In this document: positions 7,730 through 16,604 of the stretch, piece by piece
Layout of the letters: each line of letters opens with the position of its first letter
Position numbering within the stretch: the first letter of the stretch is position 1
Source: Candidatus Microgenomates bacterium
GTDB lineage: Bacteria > Patescibacteriota > Microgenomatia > UBA1400 > PJMF01
Length of the DNA: 18,707 nt
Direction of reading: 5' to 3'
Assembly: GCA_015485595.1 (NCBI GenBank)
Contig: WFTH01000030.1
Coordinates: 1 to 18,707, forward strand
Notes under the pieces: generated by a model
Seen by the model: only the letters and a program-made list of their open reading frames with translations
Told to the model about the DNA's origin: nothing
The model's database searches: none
Program-made: the position numbers and the translations under genes

Positions 7730-10700
7730 CTGGCTCTTTCCTCACTTACCGGAATCAAGCGACCGATAATTACATTCTCCTTTAGACCCTCCAAAGGATC
7801 GACCGCTCCTGAGGTAGCTGCATCGGTCAACACATGTTTGGTGTGCTGGAAGGACGCGGCTGAAAGCCAAGAGTTCGTATAGAGCGATGATCGAGTGATA
7901 CCTAAAAATAAAACCTTGGCGGTAGCCGGTTCACCCCCTGCCGCCATTACAGCCTCGTTAGCCTCAATAAAGCGACCTCTCTCGATAATCTCACCTGTTA
8001 GGAACTCGGTGTCTCCTGGCGTCTCGATCTGAACTTTATCACTCATCTTCCTCACCACTACCTCAAAATGCTTATCGTGAATTGGAATGCCTTGAGACTC
8101 ATAAACTGCTTGGACTGCATCGATCACATACTGTTGGACCTCTCTGAGACCGCGAGCGTTGAGTAGTTCTTGAAGGTTGATGCTACCTTCGGTCAACTGC
8201 TCACCCAAGGTAACCAGCTGACCATCCTCAACTAGCAGTTTAAGTTGAGGGGAAAGTTTAAACTCAATCTCTTTTTCGGCTTTATCACTTGGCTTAATAG
8301 TCAAGATTACCTGCTCTTTTTCTTGAGAAACTCTAACCTTACCGTTAGTAGGTGAGATAACTGCCTGAACTTTGGGGTTTCTGGCCTCAAGCAACTCCTG
8401 AACCCGAGGTAAACCCTGAGTAACATCCAAACCAACAATACCACCAGAGTGCTTTACCCGCATGGTTAACTGAGTACCCGGCTCTCCAATCGACTGGGCA
8501 GCAATTACACCCACAGGCACTCCGATCTCAACCAATTTCCTGGTGGAAAAGTCCCAACCATAACACTTGGCACAAACTCCTCGATGAGCCTCACAGGTAA
8601 TCGGTGAGTAGACCTTTACCTCTTCCAGGTTAGCCTGATCAATCTGCTCCGCAAGCGCCGGAGTGATCAACTCACCCTGTTTCACCAGTAGCTTGCGACC
8701 TATCTTCACGTTCTCTGCTACTACTCGACCAGTAATCCTGGTAGCAAAAACATCCTTGCGTGGTCGACGTCTGATAGTTAAAGACTCAGAGGTACCACAG
8801 TCCTCCATACGAATAATCACATCGTGTGAAACATCCACTAAACGACGAGTAAGATAACCAGCGTCGGCAGTCTTGATGGCTGAGTCAGTCAGACCCTTAC
8901 GTGAACCGCGAGCTGAGGTTACGTACTCAAAGATAGATAAACCTTCCCTAAAGTTAGACTTGGTTGGCATCTCCACAATGTTGCCAAGTGGATCAACCAC
9001 CAAACCACGCATTGCAGCCAACTGTTTTACTTGATCTTTCGAGGCCCGGGTTCCACCAGAATTAATAATCACCTTAATACTACTATCCTCTGGATAAGAA
9101 TCCCAAGTCTTGTCCGCAACCTCGTTAGTTGTCCTCATCCAGATCTCAAACGAGAGTTTTTTTCGCTCTTCTTCTGAAATAAAGCCTTGCTGATAGAGTT
9201 CTTGGAGTTCCTCTACTTGCTTATTAGCGGCGATGATGATCTCGTTCTTTTCCGGAATCATCTGAGCATCACTCACCGAGACCGACAACCCAGACAAGGT
9301 TGCCGCTCTAAAGCCAAGCTCTTTAATGTCATCGATCAACCTGGTCACCACCTCATTTGGCTCTGTCTCGATCGCATGGGTTACGATCTCTTTGATCTTC
9401 TTGGCGTTAATCGCCTCGTTTAGATAGTTAAAACTAGCTGGCAAAAGATCGTTAAACTCAAGTCGTCCGATGGTGGTAGTGATGATCTCCGACTTATCCT
9501 GATCAAGGTCTAGCCTAACCTTGATCGGCTGACGTAACCCGATCACCTTTGCTTGATAGGCGTAGTAAGCATCCTCTTTAGAAGCAAAGACACTTGGATA
9601 TTCCTTGAGTTTTTGATCCATAACGGTGTGATAGTAGACACCCATTGCCATACCTTTGTTTGGTACCGTGATCGGTTCCGAGTTAGCTGGTTTAAGTAAG
9701 TTGTTCGTTGCGATCATGAGGGTGCGACACTCTTTTTTGGCCTCTTCGGTCAGAGGAAGATGCACCGCCATCTGATCCCCATCAAAGTCAGCGTTGTATC
9801 CAGAACAAACACAAGGGTGCAGTTGAATAGCGTTACCCTCGATTAGGATCGGGTAAAATGCTTGCATACCCAACTTATGCAAGGTTGGCGCTCGGTTTAA
9901 GATCACTGGATGATTCTTAATTACCTTTTCCAAGATACCGTAGACTACCGGTTCGCGCCTGTCGATCATGTGCTTAGCGCTCTTTACATTCGGAGCCTCG
10001 CCAGTGGCAATAAGCTCGCGTAAAACGTAAGGTTTAAACATCTCCAAGGCCATATCCTTTGGTAGACCACACTCGTTTAACTTAAGCTCCGGCCCAACCA
10101 CAATCACACTTCGACCAGAGTAGTCTACACGCTTACCCAACAAGTTTTGCCTAAAACGACCTTGCTTGCCTTTCAAAACTTCAGAAAGAGACTTAAGCGG
10201 CCGACGGTTGTTGCGGCGACGCGACTGACGCGCTTGAGTACCATCGATCAATGAGTCAACCGCCTCCTGGAGCATTCTTTTTTCGTTACGCAAGATAATC
10301 TCTGGCGCCCCAAGGTTAATCAGATGCTTCAGGCGGTTATTTCGGTTAATCACTCGACGATAGAGGTCATTTAGATCGGAGGTGGCAAACCTACCTCCAG
10401 AAAGCTGAACCATCGGTCTTAGATCAGGCGGGATCACCGGCAAGATGGTTAAAAACATCCAAGCCGGGTCGATGTTGGCCTTCTTTAGACCTTCTACCAC
10501 CTTTAGTCGCTTGATGGCTTTAACCTTCCTTGCTCCTTTAGACTCGAGCATCTCTTCTCTAAGTTTCTCAGCCAACTTAGCTAGATCGATCTCTCTGACT
10601 AACTCTAAGATGCTCTCTGCTCCCATGCCAACCTTAAGGTGAGAAGCTACGTCATACTCATCCAGCTTAAGATACTCATCTTCGGTTAAAATCGTTCCCT

Positions 10701-11418
10701 TGCCAATTCGCTTAACCATCGACTTGAGCGTCTTGTAGATCTCCTCCGTCTGTTTAAGCTCCTCGGTTAGTTGTTGTTTGATGGCGATGATCTTGTTCTT
10801 TGCCTTAACCTCGATCTCCTGGAGTTTGAGCTGCAAAGTCTCTTTGCTCTTCACCCGCTCTTTGAGTTTCTTTTTGTCTTCCTTAAGCACGTTCTGTACC
10901 GCTTCAACTTTTTCTTTAGCTTCAATCTTGAGGTTCTCTAGAGCTACCGAAAGCTCCTCATCCAAGCTAGAAAGGTTCTGGGCCTTTTGATCATGGTTTA
11001 CTTCCAAAACAACATACTTGGCAAAATAGATAATCGAGTCCAAGTTTTTCGGTGAGATATCAAGCAACAAGGAAAGTTTGGACGGTGCCCCCTTAAAAAA
11101 CCAGATGTGAGCCACTGGAGCAGCTAAGCTAATGTGTCCCATGCGTTCTCGTCTCACCTTAGCCTGAGTAACCTCCACACCACACTTGTCACAGACGATA
11201 CCTTTGTAACGAGCTCCTTTGTACTTACCGCAGTAACACTCATAGTCCTTGATTGGACCAAAGATCTTTTCGTCAAACAGACCATCCTTTTCTGCTTTTA
11301 AAGACCGATAGTTGATTGTCTCTGGCTTTTTTACCTCACCATGAGACCAAGACTTAATCGCCTCTGGTGAAGCGATGCGAATCTCAAGAGCATTAAAGTC
11401 GATAATTTTTTTGTTCAT
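7717..11418 (-). CDS. rpoC: RNA polymerase beta' subunit
   Basis: RpoC is the large clamp-forming subunit carrying the active-site Mg2+. The 1233-residue product has the N-terminal zinc ribbon (C61, C63, C76, C79), the lid/rudder region with [19 protein letters not shown], the catalytic NADFDGD (542-548, Asp 544/546/548), and the second zinc site (C874, C942, C949, C952). The trigger loop reads MRVKHSGG (986-993): the catalytic-region histidine is H990, but the phenylalanine before it in E. coli (F935) is lysine here. Residues about 141-238 form a Lys/Glu-rich predicted coiled coil that Bacillus RpoC lacks at this place. The ATG at 11418 has AAAGGAG nine bases upstream and follows rpoB by 35 bases. 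The stop is TGA, which shows UGA is a stop here. Confidence 0.99.
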   Translation of the reverse strand: MNKKIIDFNALEIRIASPEAIKSWSHGEVKKPETINYRSLKAEKDGLFDEKIFGPIKDYECYCGKYKGARYKGIVCDKCGVEVTQAKVRRERMGHISLAAPVAHIWFFKGAPSKLSLLLDISPKNLDSIIYFAKYVVLEVNHDQKAQNLSSLDEELSVALENLKIEAKEKVEAVQNVLKEDKKKLKERVKSKETLQLKLQEIEVKAKNKIIAIKQQLTEELKQTEEIYKTLKSMVKRIGKGTILTEDEYLKLDEYDVASHLKVGMGAESILELVREIDLAKLAEKLREEMLESKGARKVKAIKRLKVVEGLKKANIDPAWMFLTILPVIPPDLRPMVQLSGGRFATSDLNDLYRRVINRNNRLKHLINLGAPEIILRNEKRMLQEAVDSLIDGTQARQSRRRNNRRPLKSLSEVLKGKQGRFRQNLLGKRVDYSGRSVIVVGPELKLNECGLPKDMALEMFKPYVLRELIATGEAPNVKSAKHMIDRREPVVYGILEKVIKNHPVILNRAPTLHKLGMQAFYPILIEGNAIQLHPCVCSGYNADFDGDQMAVHLPLTEEAKKECRTLMIATNNLLKPANSEPITVPNKGMAMGVYYHTVMDQKLKEYPSVFASKEDAYYAYQAKVIGLRQPIKVRLDLDQDKSEIITTTIGRLEFNDLLPASFNYLNEAINAKKIKEIVTHAIETEPNEVVTRLIDDIKELGFRAATLSGLSVSVSDAQMIPEKNEIIIAANKQVEELQELYQQGFISEEERKKLSFEIWMRTTNEVADKTWDSYPEDSSIKVIINSGGTRASKDQVKQLAAMRGLVVDPLGNIVEMPTKSNFREGLSIFEYVTSARGSRKGLTDSAIKTADAGYLTRRLVDVSHDVIIRMEDCGTSESLTIRRRPRKDVFATRITGRVVAENVKIGRKLLVKQGELITPALAEQIDQANLEEVKVYSPITCEAHRGVCAKCYGWDFSTRKLVEIGVPVGVIAAQSIGEPGTQLTMRVKHSGGIVGLDVTQGLPRVQELLEARNPKVQAVISPTNGKVRVSQEKEQVILTIKPSDKAEKEIEFKLSPQLKLLVEDGQLVTLGEQLTEGSINLQELLNARGLREVQQYVIDAVQAVYESQGIPIHDKHFEVVVRKMSDKVQIETPGDTEFLTGEIIERGRFIEANEAVMAAGGEPATAKVLFLGITRSSLYTNSWLSAASFQHTKHVLTDAATSGAVDPLEGLKENVIIGRLIPVSEERARITQ

Positions 11419-11453
11419 AAGGTTTAGCTCCTTTTAAAAAGCGATTTAAGCTG

Positions 11454-14400
11454 CTACTTGACTTCAGCCTCTTGGGGTTGGTCACCCTCGGCAGACTTTT
11501 CTTCTGAGTCATCCTCTGATTCTGACTCTGACTCTGATTCTGATTCTGGCTCGGTTTTTGACTTGGCCTCTGCGATCTCTTCTACCTCCTTAACTCCATG
11601 AGGGACCACCTCAAGACCCAAAGAGTTAAGCTCGCGCATCAAGACCTTGAACGACTCCGGCACGCTCGGTGCTGGAATTTCCTGACCTTTAACGATTGCT
11701 TCAAAAGCCTTCGAGCGACCGATCACGTCATCAGACTTGATCGTCAGCATCTCCTGCAAGGTGTGAGCGGCCCGATGTGCCTCGATCGCCCAGACCTCCA
11801 TCTCTCCCAGACGCTGACCACCCATCTGAGCCTTACCGCCCAGAGGCTGTTGGGTGACCAAGGAGTAAGGTCCAGTTGAACGTGCATGAACCTTATCATC
11901 CACCATGTGGATTAACTTAAGAATGTAGGCAACACCGACCACGCTTTCTTGATCATAAGGCTCGCCGGTGCGACCGTCATACAGCCTGGCTTTACCACTT
12001 CTTGGGAGGCCAGCTCGTTCAAGCTCATCCCAGATCTTTGCCTCGTCAAAGGGCTCAAAGGCTGGGAAGGCCACCTTATAACCAAGCTTCTGAGCTGCCC
12101 AACCGATGTGAGCCTCCAGAAGCTGCCCCATGTTCATACGAGCCAGTACCGATAAAGGAGAGATAATGATGTCAACCGGAGTGCCGTCCTCCAAGTGAGG
12201 CATGTCAGCCACCGGCACGATTCGAGAGATAACTCCCTTGTTTCCGTGACGACCGGCTAACTTATCTCCCACCTTGATCTTTCTTACTTGAGCTACATTA
12301 ATGGTCACCTCTTTCAAGGTGCCTGGATCAAGCTCATCACCTGCCTCTACATCCAGCACGCGAACATCGATCACGGTACCAGAGTAACCATGAGGCAGAC
12401 GAAGCGAGGTGTCTCTTACCTCGCGCGACTTCTCACCAAAGATAGCTCTTAAAAGTCTCTCTTCTGGGGTAAGCTCGGTCTCGCCCTTTGGAGCAATCTT
12501 GCCCACCAAGATGTCTCCTGGCTTAACAATGCTTCCCACTCGCACAATTCCTTCTTCGGTTAGGTTGCGAAGATAGACTTCAGAAACATTAGGAATGTCG
12601 TTGGTTAACTCCTCTGGACCAAGCTTGGTGTCCATCACCTTGGCTTTATGCTCACTGATCTGGACCGAGGTAAGGATGTCTTCCTTTACCAGTCGATCAG
12701 AGATCACGATAGCGTCCTCATAACCCAAGCCGTCAAAGGATGCATAGGCGATCAAAAGATTAGCTCCCAGAGCAAGCTCGCCGTTTTCAGCTGAAGGTCC
12801 ATCGATAATAACCTGACCTTTCTTCACCTTCTGACCCACCTTAACGATTGGTCGTTGGGAGTAGGCGGTGCTCTGTGAAGTGCGAGCGTACTTGGTTACT
12901 AGGTAGATCTCTTTGTTACCCTCGATCCGATAACTTTCCTTCTCGACAATATTTTTCGCTTTAGCTTTCTTAAGCTCGGCTGGAGAAAGCTTGATCTCCA
13001 CTCTCGTAGCATCAACATAGACCACCTCGCCGTTATGCCTGGCCTTAACCGTTCGACCCATAGCGCAAGCGACCGCTTCTTCCATACCGGTACCCACGAT
13101 CGGAGCCTGAGGCTTAACCAAAGGCACTGCCTGACACTGCATGTGAGTTCCCATTAGAGCCCGGTTAGCTTCATCATGAGCGATAAACGGAATTAACGAG
13201 GCCGAGGTCCCAACCACTTGACGTGGCACCACGTCGATGTAGTCAACCTCTTCAGCTGGACCCTCGATAAACTGATTTTGGTAGCGCATAGCTACCCACT
13301 CATCGGTGATGTAGCCTTTCTCGTCTATGTTCACTCCAGCGTGAGTAATCTTGTAGTCCTCCTCCTCATCAGCAGCAAGATAGACAATTTTGTCCAAAAC
13401 TTTCACCTTACCGTTCTTTTTCTCCACTGGATGATAAGGAGCCTCTAAAAAGCCGTACTTGTTAATCCTGGTGTAAAGGGCAAAGTAGGTTACCAGACCA
13501 ATGTTTGGACCTTCTGGCGAACGAACCGGATCGATTCTGGAGTACTGAGAGGCATTAATGTCTCGCATCGAGAAAGAGGCACGCTCTTTGGTCACTCCTC
13601 CGGTTCCCATAACCGAGAGGCGCCTTAGGTTGTCTACCTCAGAAAGCGGGTTGGTCTGATCTAGAATAGTTGAGAGGCGATTGCGTCTAAAAAACTCAGC
13701 AATGGTGGAGATTAAAGGTCGAGCATTAACCAAAGCTGCCGGTGAGAGAGACTCATCTGTCTTGGTTAAAGACATCTTTTCTCGAATCGAGCGCTCAAGT
13801 CGGATTAAGCCGATTCTAAAGGCAGTCTCTTTAGTTAGCTCTCCCACCCGCCTAACTCTACGGTTGGAGAGATGGTCGATGTCATCCACCTTGCCAACAC
13901 CGTGTTGCAGCTTGATCAGATACTTCACGGTAGCCACGATGTCCTCAGCCGTTAAGGTGGTTACATCTTCCTTAATGTTCAAGCCCAAACGACGGTTAAG
14001 CTTGTAACGCCCAACCTTATCTAGATCATAACGTCGTGGATTAAAAAACAGGTTTCTAAAGTACTCCTTGGCAGTCTCTAACACTGCCGGCTCACCTGGT
14101 CGCATCTTGGTATAGATCTCCAGTAATGCTTCGGCTTCTGACTTGGTTGGGTCCTTCTCAATCGTCTTTTTTACAAGCTCTAGCTCATCTACCTCAAGCA
14201 CATCTTTTAAGACCTGAAGAATCTCTTCGTCCGTACCATAACCTAAAGCTCTTAATAAAACCGTAATCGGCATCTTGCGACGTCTGTCTATCTTGACCGC
14301 GATCACGTTTCGTTTGCCTACCGCAAACTCCAACCAAGAACCACGCTTGGGTCTAAGCTCGGCCACGAACAGCTTCCGACCAATGGTGCGATCTTCATTT

Positions 14401-14822
14401 CCAGAGAAAAACACACCTGGAGACCGCACCAGTTGAGTCACTACGGCGCGTTCGATACCGTTAATCACAAAGGTGCCGATCGGGGTGATCATCGGAACAT
14501 CACCCATAAAGACCTCTTGGGTCTTTTTCTCGCCGGTTTTTTTGTTTAACAAGGTTGCCTCCACGTATAAGGGAGCCTCGTAACTTAAGCCTTTTCTTTT
14601 TGCCTCGGCTACTCCTCGCTTAACCGGTCCAAAACGATGCTTGCCAAACTCAAGCCGCCAGTTCTTGCCAGTATAGTCTTCGATGCCACTTACCTCATTT
14701 AGCGACTCGGCAATACCATGCTCTAAAAACTCTTGGTAAGACTCTAGCTGAAGCCCAACAAGGTCAAGCTCTGGCAGGACTTTGTAACTTCTACCCCAGT
14801 TCTGACGCTTAGTTTTTGTCAT
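11454..14822 (-). CDS. rpoB: RNA polymerase beta subunit
   Basis: RpoB forms the other half of the polymerase cleft with RpoC. The 1122-residue product is compact; it lacks the large lineage inserts of E. coli (1342). Landmarks are the LVRSPGVFFS lobe motif, the fork/rifampicin region NPLSEVDNLRRLS (391-403), SPEGPNIGL, GDKLAGRHGNKGV with the active-site lysines, and the C-terminal GGQRLGEMEVWA and LQEMLTIKSDDV. In the rifampicin pocket the E. coli Q513 and H526 positions are T385 and N398, while D516 and S531 are kept (D388, S403). The last 35-40 residues are an acidic Ser-Glu tail. The ATG at 14822 has AAGGAG six bases upstream. It has its own promoter and a leader with two hairpins. Stop is TAG. 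Confidence 0.99.
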   Translation of the reverse strand: MTKTKRQNWGRSYKVLPELDLVGLQLESYQEFLEHGIAESLNEVSGIEDYTGKNWRLEFGKHRFGPVKRGVAEAKRKGLSYEAPLYVEATLLNKKTGEKKTQEVFMGDVPMITPIGTFVINGIERAVVTQLVRSPGVFFSGNEDRTIGRKLFVAELRPKRGSWLEFAVGKRNVIAVKIDRRRKMPITVLLRALGYGTDEEILQVLKDVLEVDELELVKKTIEKDPTKSEAEALLEIYTKMRPGEPAVLETAKEYFRNLFFNPRRYDLDKVGRYKLNRRLGLNIKEDVTTLTAEDIVATVKYLIKLQHGVGKVDDIDHLSNRRVRRVGELTKETAFRIGLIRLERSIREKMSLTKTDESLSPAALVNARPLISTIAEFFRRNRLSTILDQTNPLSEVDNLRRLSVMGTGGVTKERASFSMRDINASQYSRIDPVRSPEGPNIGLVTYFALYTRINKYGFLEAPYHPVEKKNGKVKVLDKIVYLAADEEEDYKITHAGVNIDEKGYITDEWVAMRYQNQFIEGPAEEVDYIDVVPRQVVGTSASLIPFIAHDEANRALMGTHMQCQAVPLVKPQAPIVGTGMEEAVACAMGRTVKARHNGEVVYVDATRVEIKLSPAELKKAKAKNIVEKESYRIEGNKEIYLVTKYARTSQSTAYSQRPIVKVGQKVKKGQVIIDGPSAENGELALGANLLIAYASFDGLGYEDAIVISDRLVKEDILTSVQISEHKAKVMDTKLGPEELTNDIPNVSEVYLRNLTEEGIVRVGSIVKPGDILVGKIAPKGETELTPEERLLRAIFGEKSREVRDTSLRLPHGYSGTVIDVRVLDVEAGDELDPGTLKEVTINVAQVRKIKVGDKLAGRHGNKGVISRIVPVADMPHLEDGTPVDIIISPLSVLARMNMGQLLEAHIGWAAQKLGYKVAFPAFEPFDEAKIWDELERAGLPRSGKARLYDGRTGEPYDQESVVGVAYILKLIHMVDDKVHARSTGPYSLVTQQPLGGKAQMGGQRLGEMEVWAIEAHRAAHTLQEMLTIKSDDVIGRSKAFEAIVKGQEIPAPSVPESFKVLMRELNSLGLEVVPHGVKEVEEIAEAKSKTEPESESESESESEDDSEEKSAEGDQPQEAEVK
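11515..11550 (-). repeat. Hexamer microsatellite in rpoB 3' end
   Basis: Six tandem 6-base units of the form TCTGAY (plus strand; the last is TCTGGC) encode alternating Glu-Ser in the RpoB C-terminal tail. Being in multiples of three, unit gain or loss would keep the frame and only change tail length. The tail lies outside the catalytic core. Seen directly. Confidence 0.8.
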
Positions 14823-14855
14823 GGAGTGCTCCTTGTTTTAGTTAACAACAAAACA

Positions 14856-14876
14856 AACCCGACTAAAAGTCGAGTT
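14856..14876 (-). other. Hairpin 2 in the rpoB leader (terminator-like)
   Basis: A 9-bp inverted repeat AACTCGACT / AGTCGGGTT (one T-G pair) closes a three-base TTT loop. It is followed on the minus strand by TGTTTTGTTGTT, which is T-rich but interrupted. It lies about 30 bases before the rpoB ribosome-binding site, downstream of the promoter at 15005-15033, so it is inside the rpoB leader RNA. It could be an attenuator, a processing site or a weak terminator. Confidence 0.5.
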
Positions 14877-14899
14877 AAAAATCTTTTATCCTGATGGTT

Positions 14900-14919
14900 A
14901 AAAAACTGCCTGAAGGCAG
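14900..14919 (-). terminator. Hairpin 1 in the rpoB leader (intrinsic-terminator-like)
   Basis: The minus strand reads CTGCC, TTCA, GGCAG and then six T. This is a 5-bp stem with a UUCA tetraloop and a perfect U tract, the form of a short intrinsic terminator. It lies about 105 bases past the mltG stop but also about 80 nt downstream of the predicted rpoB start site. It would act on both the mltG transcript and the rpoB leader. Confidence 0.55.
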
Positions 14920-15004
14920 ATCTTTTCTGGCTGCAAGTTTAAAACCTTAAAAAACTACTCTCGCTTTAACTTCACTTAATTAAAAAAGAAAAGCTAGAAG
15001 GTGC

Positions 15005-15033
15005 ATTATAAACACAAAGTCTTACTATTGCAA
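15005..15033 (-). promoter_or_regulatory. Sigma70-type promoter for rpoBC
   Basis: On the minus strand TTGCAA (15033-15028, 4 of 6 consensus positions) is followed after exactly 17 bases by a perfect TATAAT (15010-15005). The -35 box is inside the last codons of mltG. The expected start is near 14998, giving a leader of about 175 nt to the rpoB ATG at 14822. This is one of the two best promoter matches in the window. Confidence 0.78.
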
Positions 15034-15999
15034 GTAGTGTTTTATGTTCTGGTTATGTTTTTCTAAGGTCTTGGCATAGTAGATCTTGCCATCGGGAGCA
15101 TGAAGGTAGTAGAGGTCGTCTGTCTCTAGAGGATTAAGCGCTGCCTTGATCGCGCTTAAACCAGGGTTAGCAATCGGTGTGGGCGGTAAACCTAGATAAA
15201 GATAGGTGTTGTAAGGTGAGGTCGACTTTTTTAAAACAACAGAGGGCGGGCTCCAGTAGGATCGAGCCTTCTCATCCCAGCCACGAAGGTACTGCAAGGT
15301 AGCATCAAGTTGCAAAGGCATCCCCAGCTTCAGTCGATTGTAGATAATGCCGGCCACATGACGCATCTGGTCGTACCCTTTTGCCTCCCTCTCAAGTAAA
15401 GAGGCGATGATCACCAGCTGGTTTAGGCTTCTTTCTGACTGACTCAACTCGTTGGCTAAACCCTGCTTAACCTTTTTATCAAACGTGTTTAACAGTAGGT
15501 TAACCAAAGCTTCGGTGGTGATCTCCTTTGGCACTAGGTAAGTATCAGGGAAAAGATAGCCCTCTTTATCTTTGGTTAATGAAAGAAACTCTTGTCGATC
15601 AAAAGCGGTTAACTCTTGAGTGGCCAAATAATCTGCCATTTCCTCCCTACGCCAGCCCTCAAGTAACTTGATCCAGGTGTCTTCTGGTCTTTGGGTTAAG
15701 CGCTGAGCAATCGCGGCTGGGGAAAGTCTTCCTTCAATGGTAAAGCTACCAGCTTTAAGCTGACTGGCCGTACCAGTAGCGCGCACTGCCAGTTGAAACA
15801 CCAAAGGGTGATAGACCAGGCCTTGGTTATAAAGTTTCTTAGCTATCAGGGTAGGAGACTCTCCTTTGGCAATGACCAGTCTTACTTTTTTGGACTCGGT
15901 GTAGTTAGGCTGGCTAACCAGATACCAAAGACCACCTCCTAAAGTTATCAAAAGAAAAAAAACAAACCCACCGGCTATAAGTAAGAACGGTTTTTTCAT
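15025..15999 (-). CDS. mltG: Endolytic murein transglycosylase MltG
   Basis: MltG is an inner-membrane lytic transglycosylase that cleaves nascent glycan strands and is thought to set chain length. The 324-residue product has an N-terminal KK then one membrane helix (about 5-28) with the rest outside, a LysM-like region (about 38-100), and the YceG-type catalytic domain. Signatures are EGYLFPDTY (146-154), IIASLLERE (197-205) with E203 at the position of the E. coli catalytic Glu218, NRLKLGMPLQLDATLQY (221-237), and SPYNTYLYLGLPPTPIANPG, visible as YNTYLYLGLPPTPIANPG (263-280). The ATG at 15999 lacks a clear Shine-Dalgarno sequence and is preceded by a small hairpin. It follows ruvX and precedes rpoB. 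Stop is TAG. Confidence 0.95.
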   Translation of the reverse strand: MKKPFLLIAGGFVFFLLITLGGGLWYLVSQPNYTESKKVRLVIAKGESPTLIAKKLYNQGLVYHPLVFQLAVRATGTASQLKAGSFTIEGRLSPAAIAQRLTQRPEDTWIKLLEGWRREEMADYLATQELTAFDRQEFLSLTKDKEGYLFPDTYLVPKEITTEALVNLLLNTFDKKVKQGLANELSQSERSLNQLVIIASLLEREAKGYDQMRHVAGIIYNRLKLGMPLQLDATLQYLRGWDEKARSYWSPPSVVLKKSTSPYNTYLYLGLPPTPIANPGLSAIKAALNPLETDDLYYLHAPDGKIYYAKTLEKHNQNIKHYLQ

Positions 16000-16193
16000 C
16001 TTAAGCCACTACTTTACCATAAGTAGTATACTGGACTCAATCATGAAACTAACCAAGGAGGGACTCTTTCCCTCGTATCGATCATCACGTAAACTCAAGC
16101 TGTTCCCGCTTACTCCAGCTGGGTTAACCCGCCAAGGACAAAGACTTCAGATAAGAATTGAGGGTAAGTTAAAACCAGCAAGTTTTGGTGGGG
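16000..16193 (-). other. 194-bp ruvX-mltG spacer with three inverted repeats
   Basis: No convincing gene is seen here. The spacer holds a 10-bp perfect palindrome GGGTTAACCC (16121-16130), a 6-bp stem GAGGGA/TCCCTC with a five-base loop (16058-16074), and a 7-bp stem ACTACTT/AAGTAGT with a six-base loop (16008-16027) ending nine bases before the mltG ATG. None has a T run on the minus strand, so they are not typical terminators. A possible -10 (TATACT, 16030-16025) with a poor -35 (TTAGTT) could drive mltG. The region may be a structured leader, but this is weak inference. Confidence 0.35.
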
Positions 16194-16601
16194 TTAGGTA
16201 TGGCCACCGGTCTCCAACCACTCCTGCAGAAACTCAGCCGCAGCAAAGTGATCCAAAGCTTTCTGATTAATCTTCTTGCCGGCTTGAGAGAGCTTCTCGG
16301 TGGCGGTTTTAGTTGACAAGGTCTCGTCGGTATAGATAACCGGCAGGTGAGTAAACGCTGCTATCTTTTTGCCTAGCTGATAAGCCTTTTGGGCTGAGTT
16401 GCCTTCCGAGACACCAACCAAGACCTGCTTGACTTGATACTCGGCAATAACACGAGCTAGGTTAGGTAAGAAGGTCTGGTCGTTTTTTAAGATACCCACC
16501 GGCTCGGCCAAGCTCCCAAACGAGACCGCCAAACCCACTCGCTTTTCTCCGTAGTCAATCGCAAGTGTAGTAGGAAGAAAGTTATTTTTTAACATAAACA
16601 T
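16194..16601 (-). CDS. ruvX: YqgF/RuvX-family nuclease (putative pre-16S rRNA nuclease)
   Basis: This RNase H-fold family includes E. coli YqgF, which matures the 5' end of 16S rRNA, and was first proposed as a Holliday-junction resolvase. The 135-residue product is normal length. The catalytic acids are visible in order: D16 in AIDYGEKRVGLA (14-25), E93 in TDETLSTKTA (91-100), and D117 in ALDHFAAAEFLQEWLE (115-130). The second motif is LVGVSEGN, where the family usually has VGLP. The start is ATG at 16601 or, two codons on, ATG at 16595; the nearest ribosome-binding candidate is only GGA within the upstream heptamer array, which fits either. It lies between the sortase and mltG, as expected for the frequent mltG-yqgF association. 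Stop is TAA. Confidence 0.9.
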   Translation of the reverse strand: MFMLKNNFLPTTLAIDYGEKRVGLAVSFGSLAEPVGILKNDQTFLPNLARVIAEYQVKQVLVGVSEGNSAQKAYQLGKKIAAFTHLPVIYTDETLSTKTATEKLSQAGKKINQKALDHFAAAEFLQEWLETGGHT

Positions 16602-16604
16602 CTA

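Noticed and set aside
16043..16270. Plus-strand open frame of 75 codons across the ruvX-mltG spacer
   Set aside because: About a third lies antisense to ruvX, there is no Shine-Dalgarno sequence before its ATG, the product matches nothing I recognise, and it would be the only plus-strand gene in the window.
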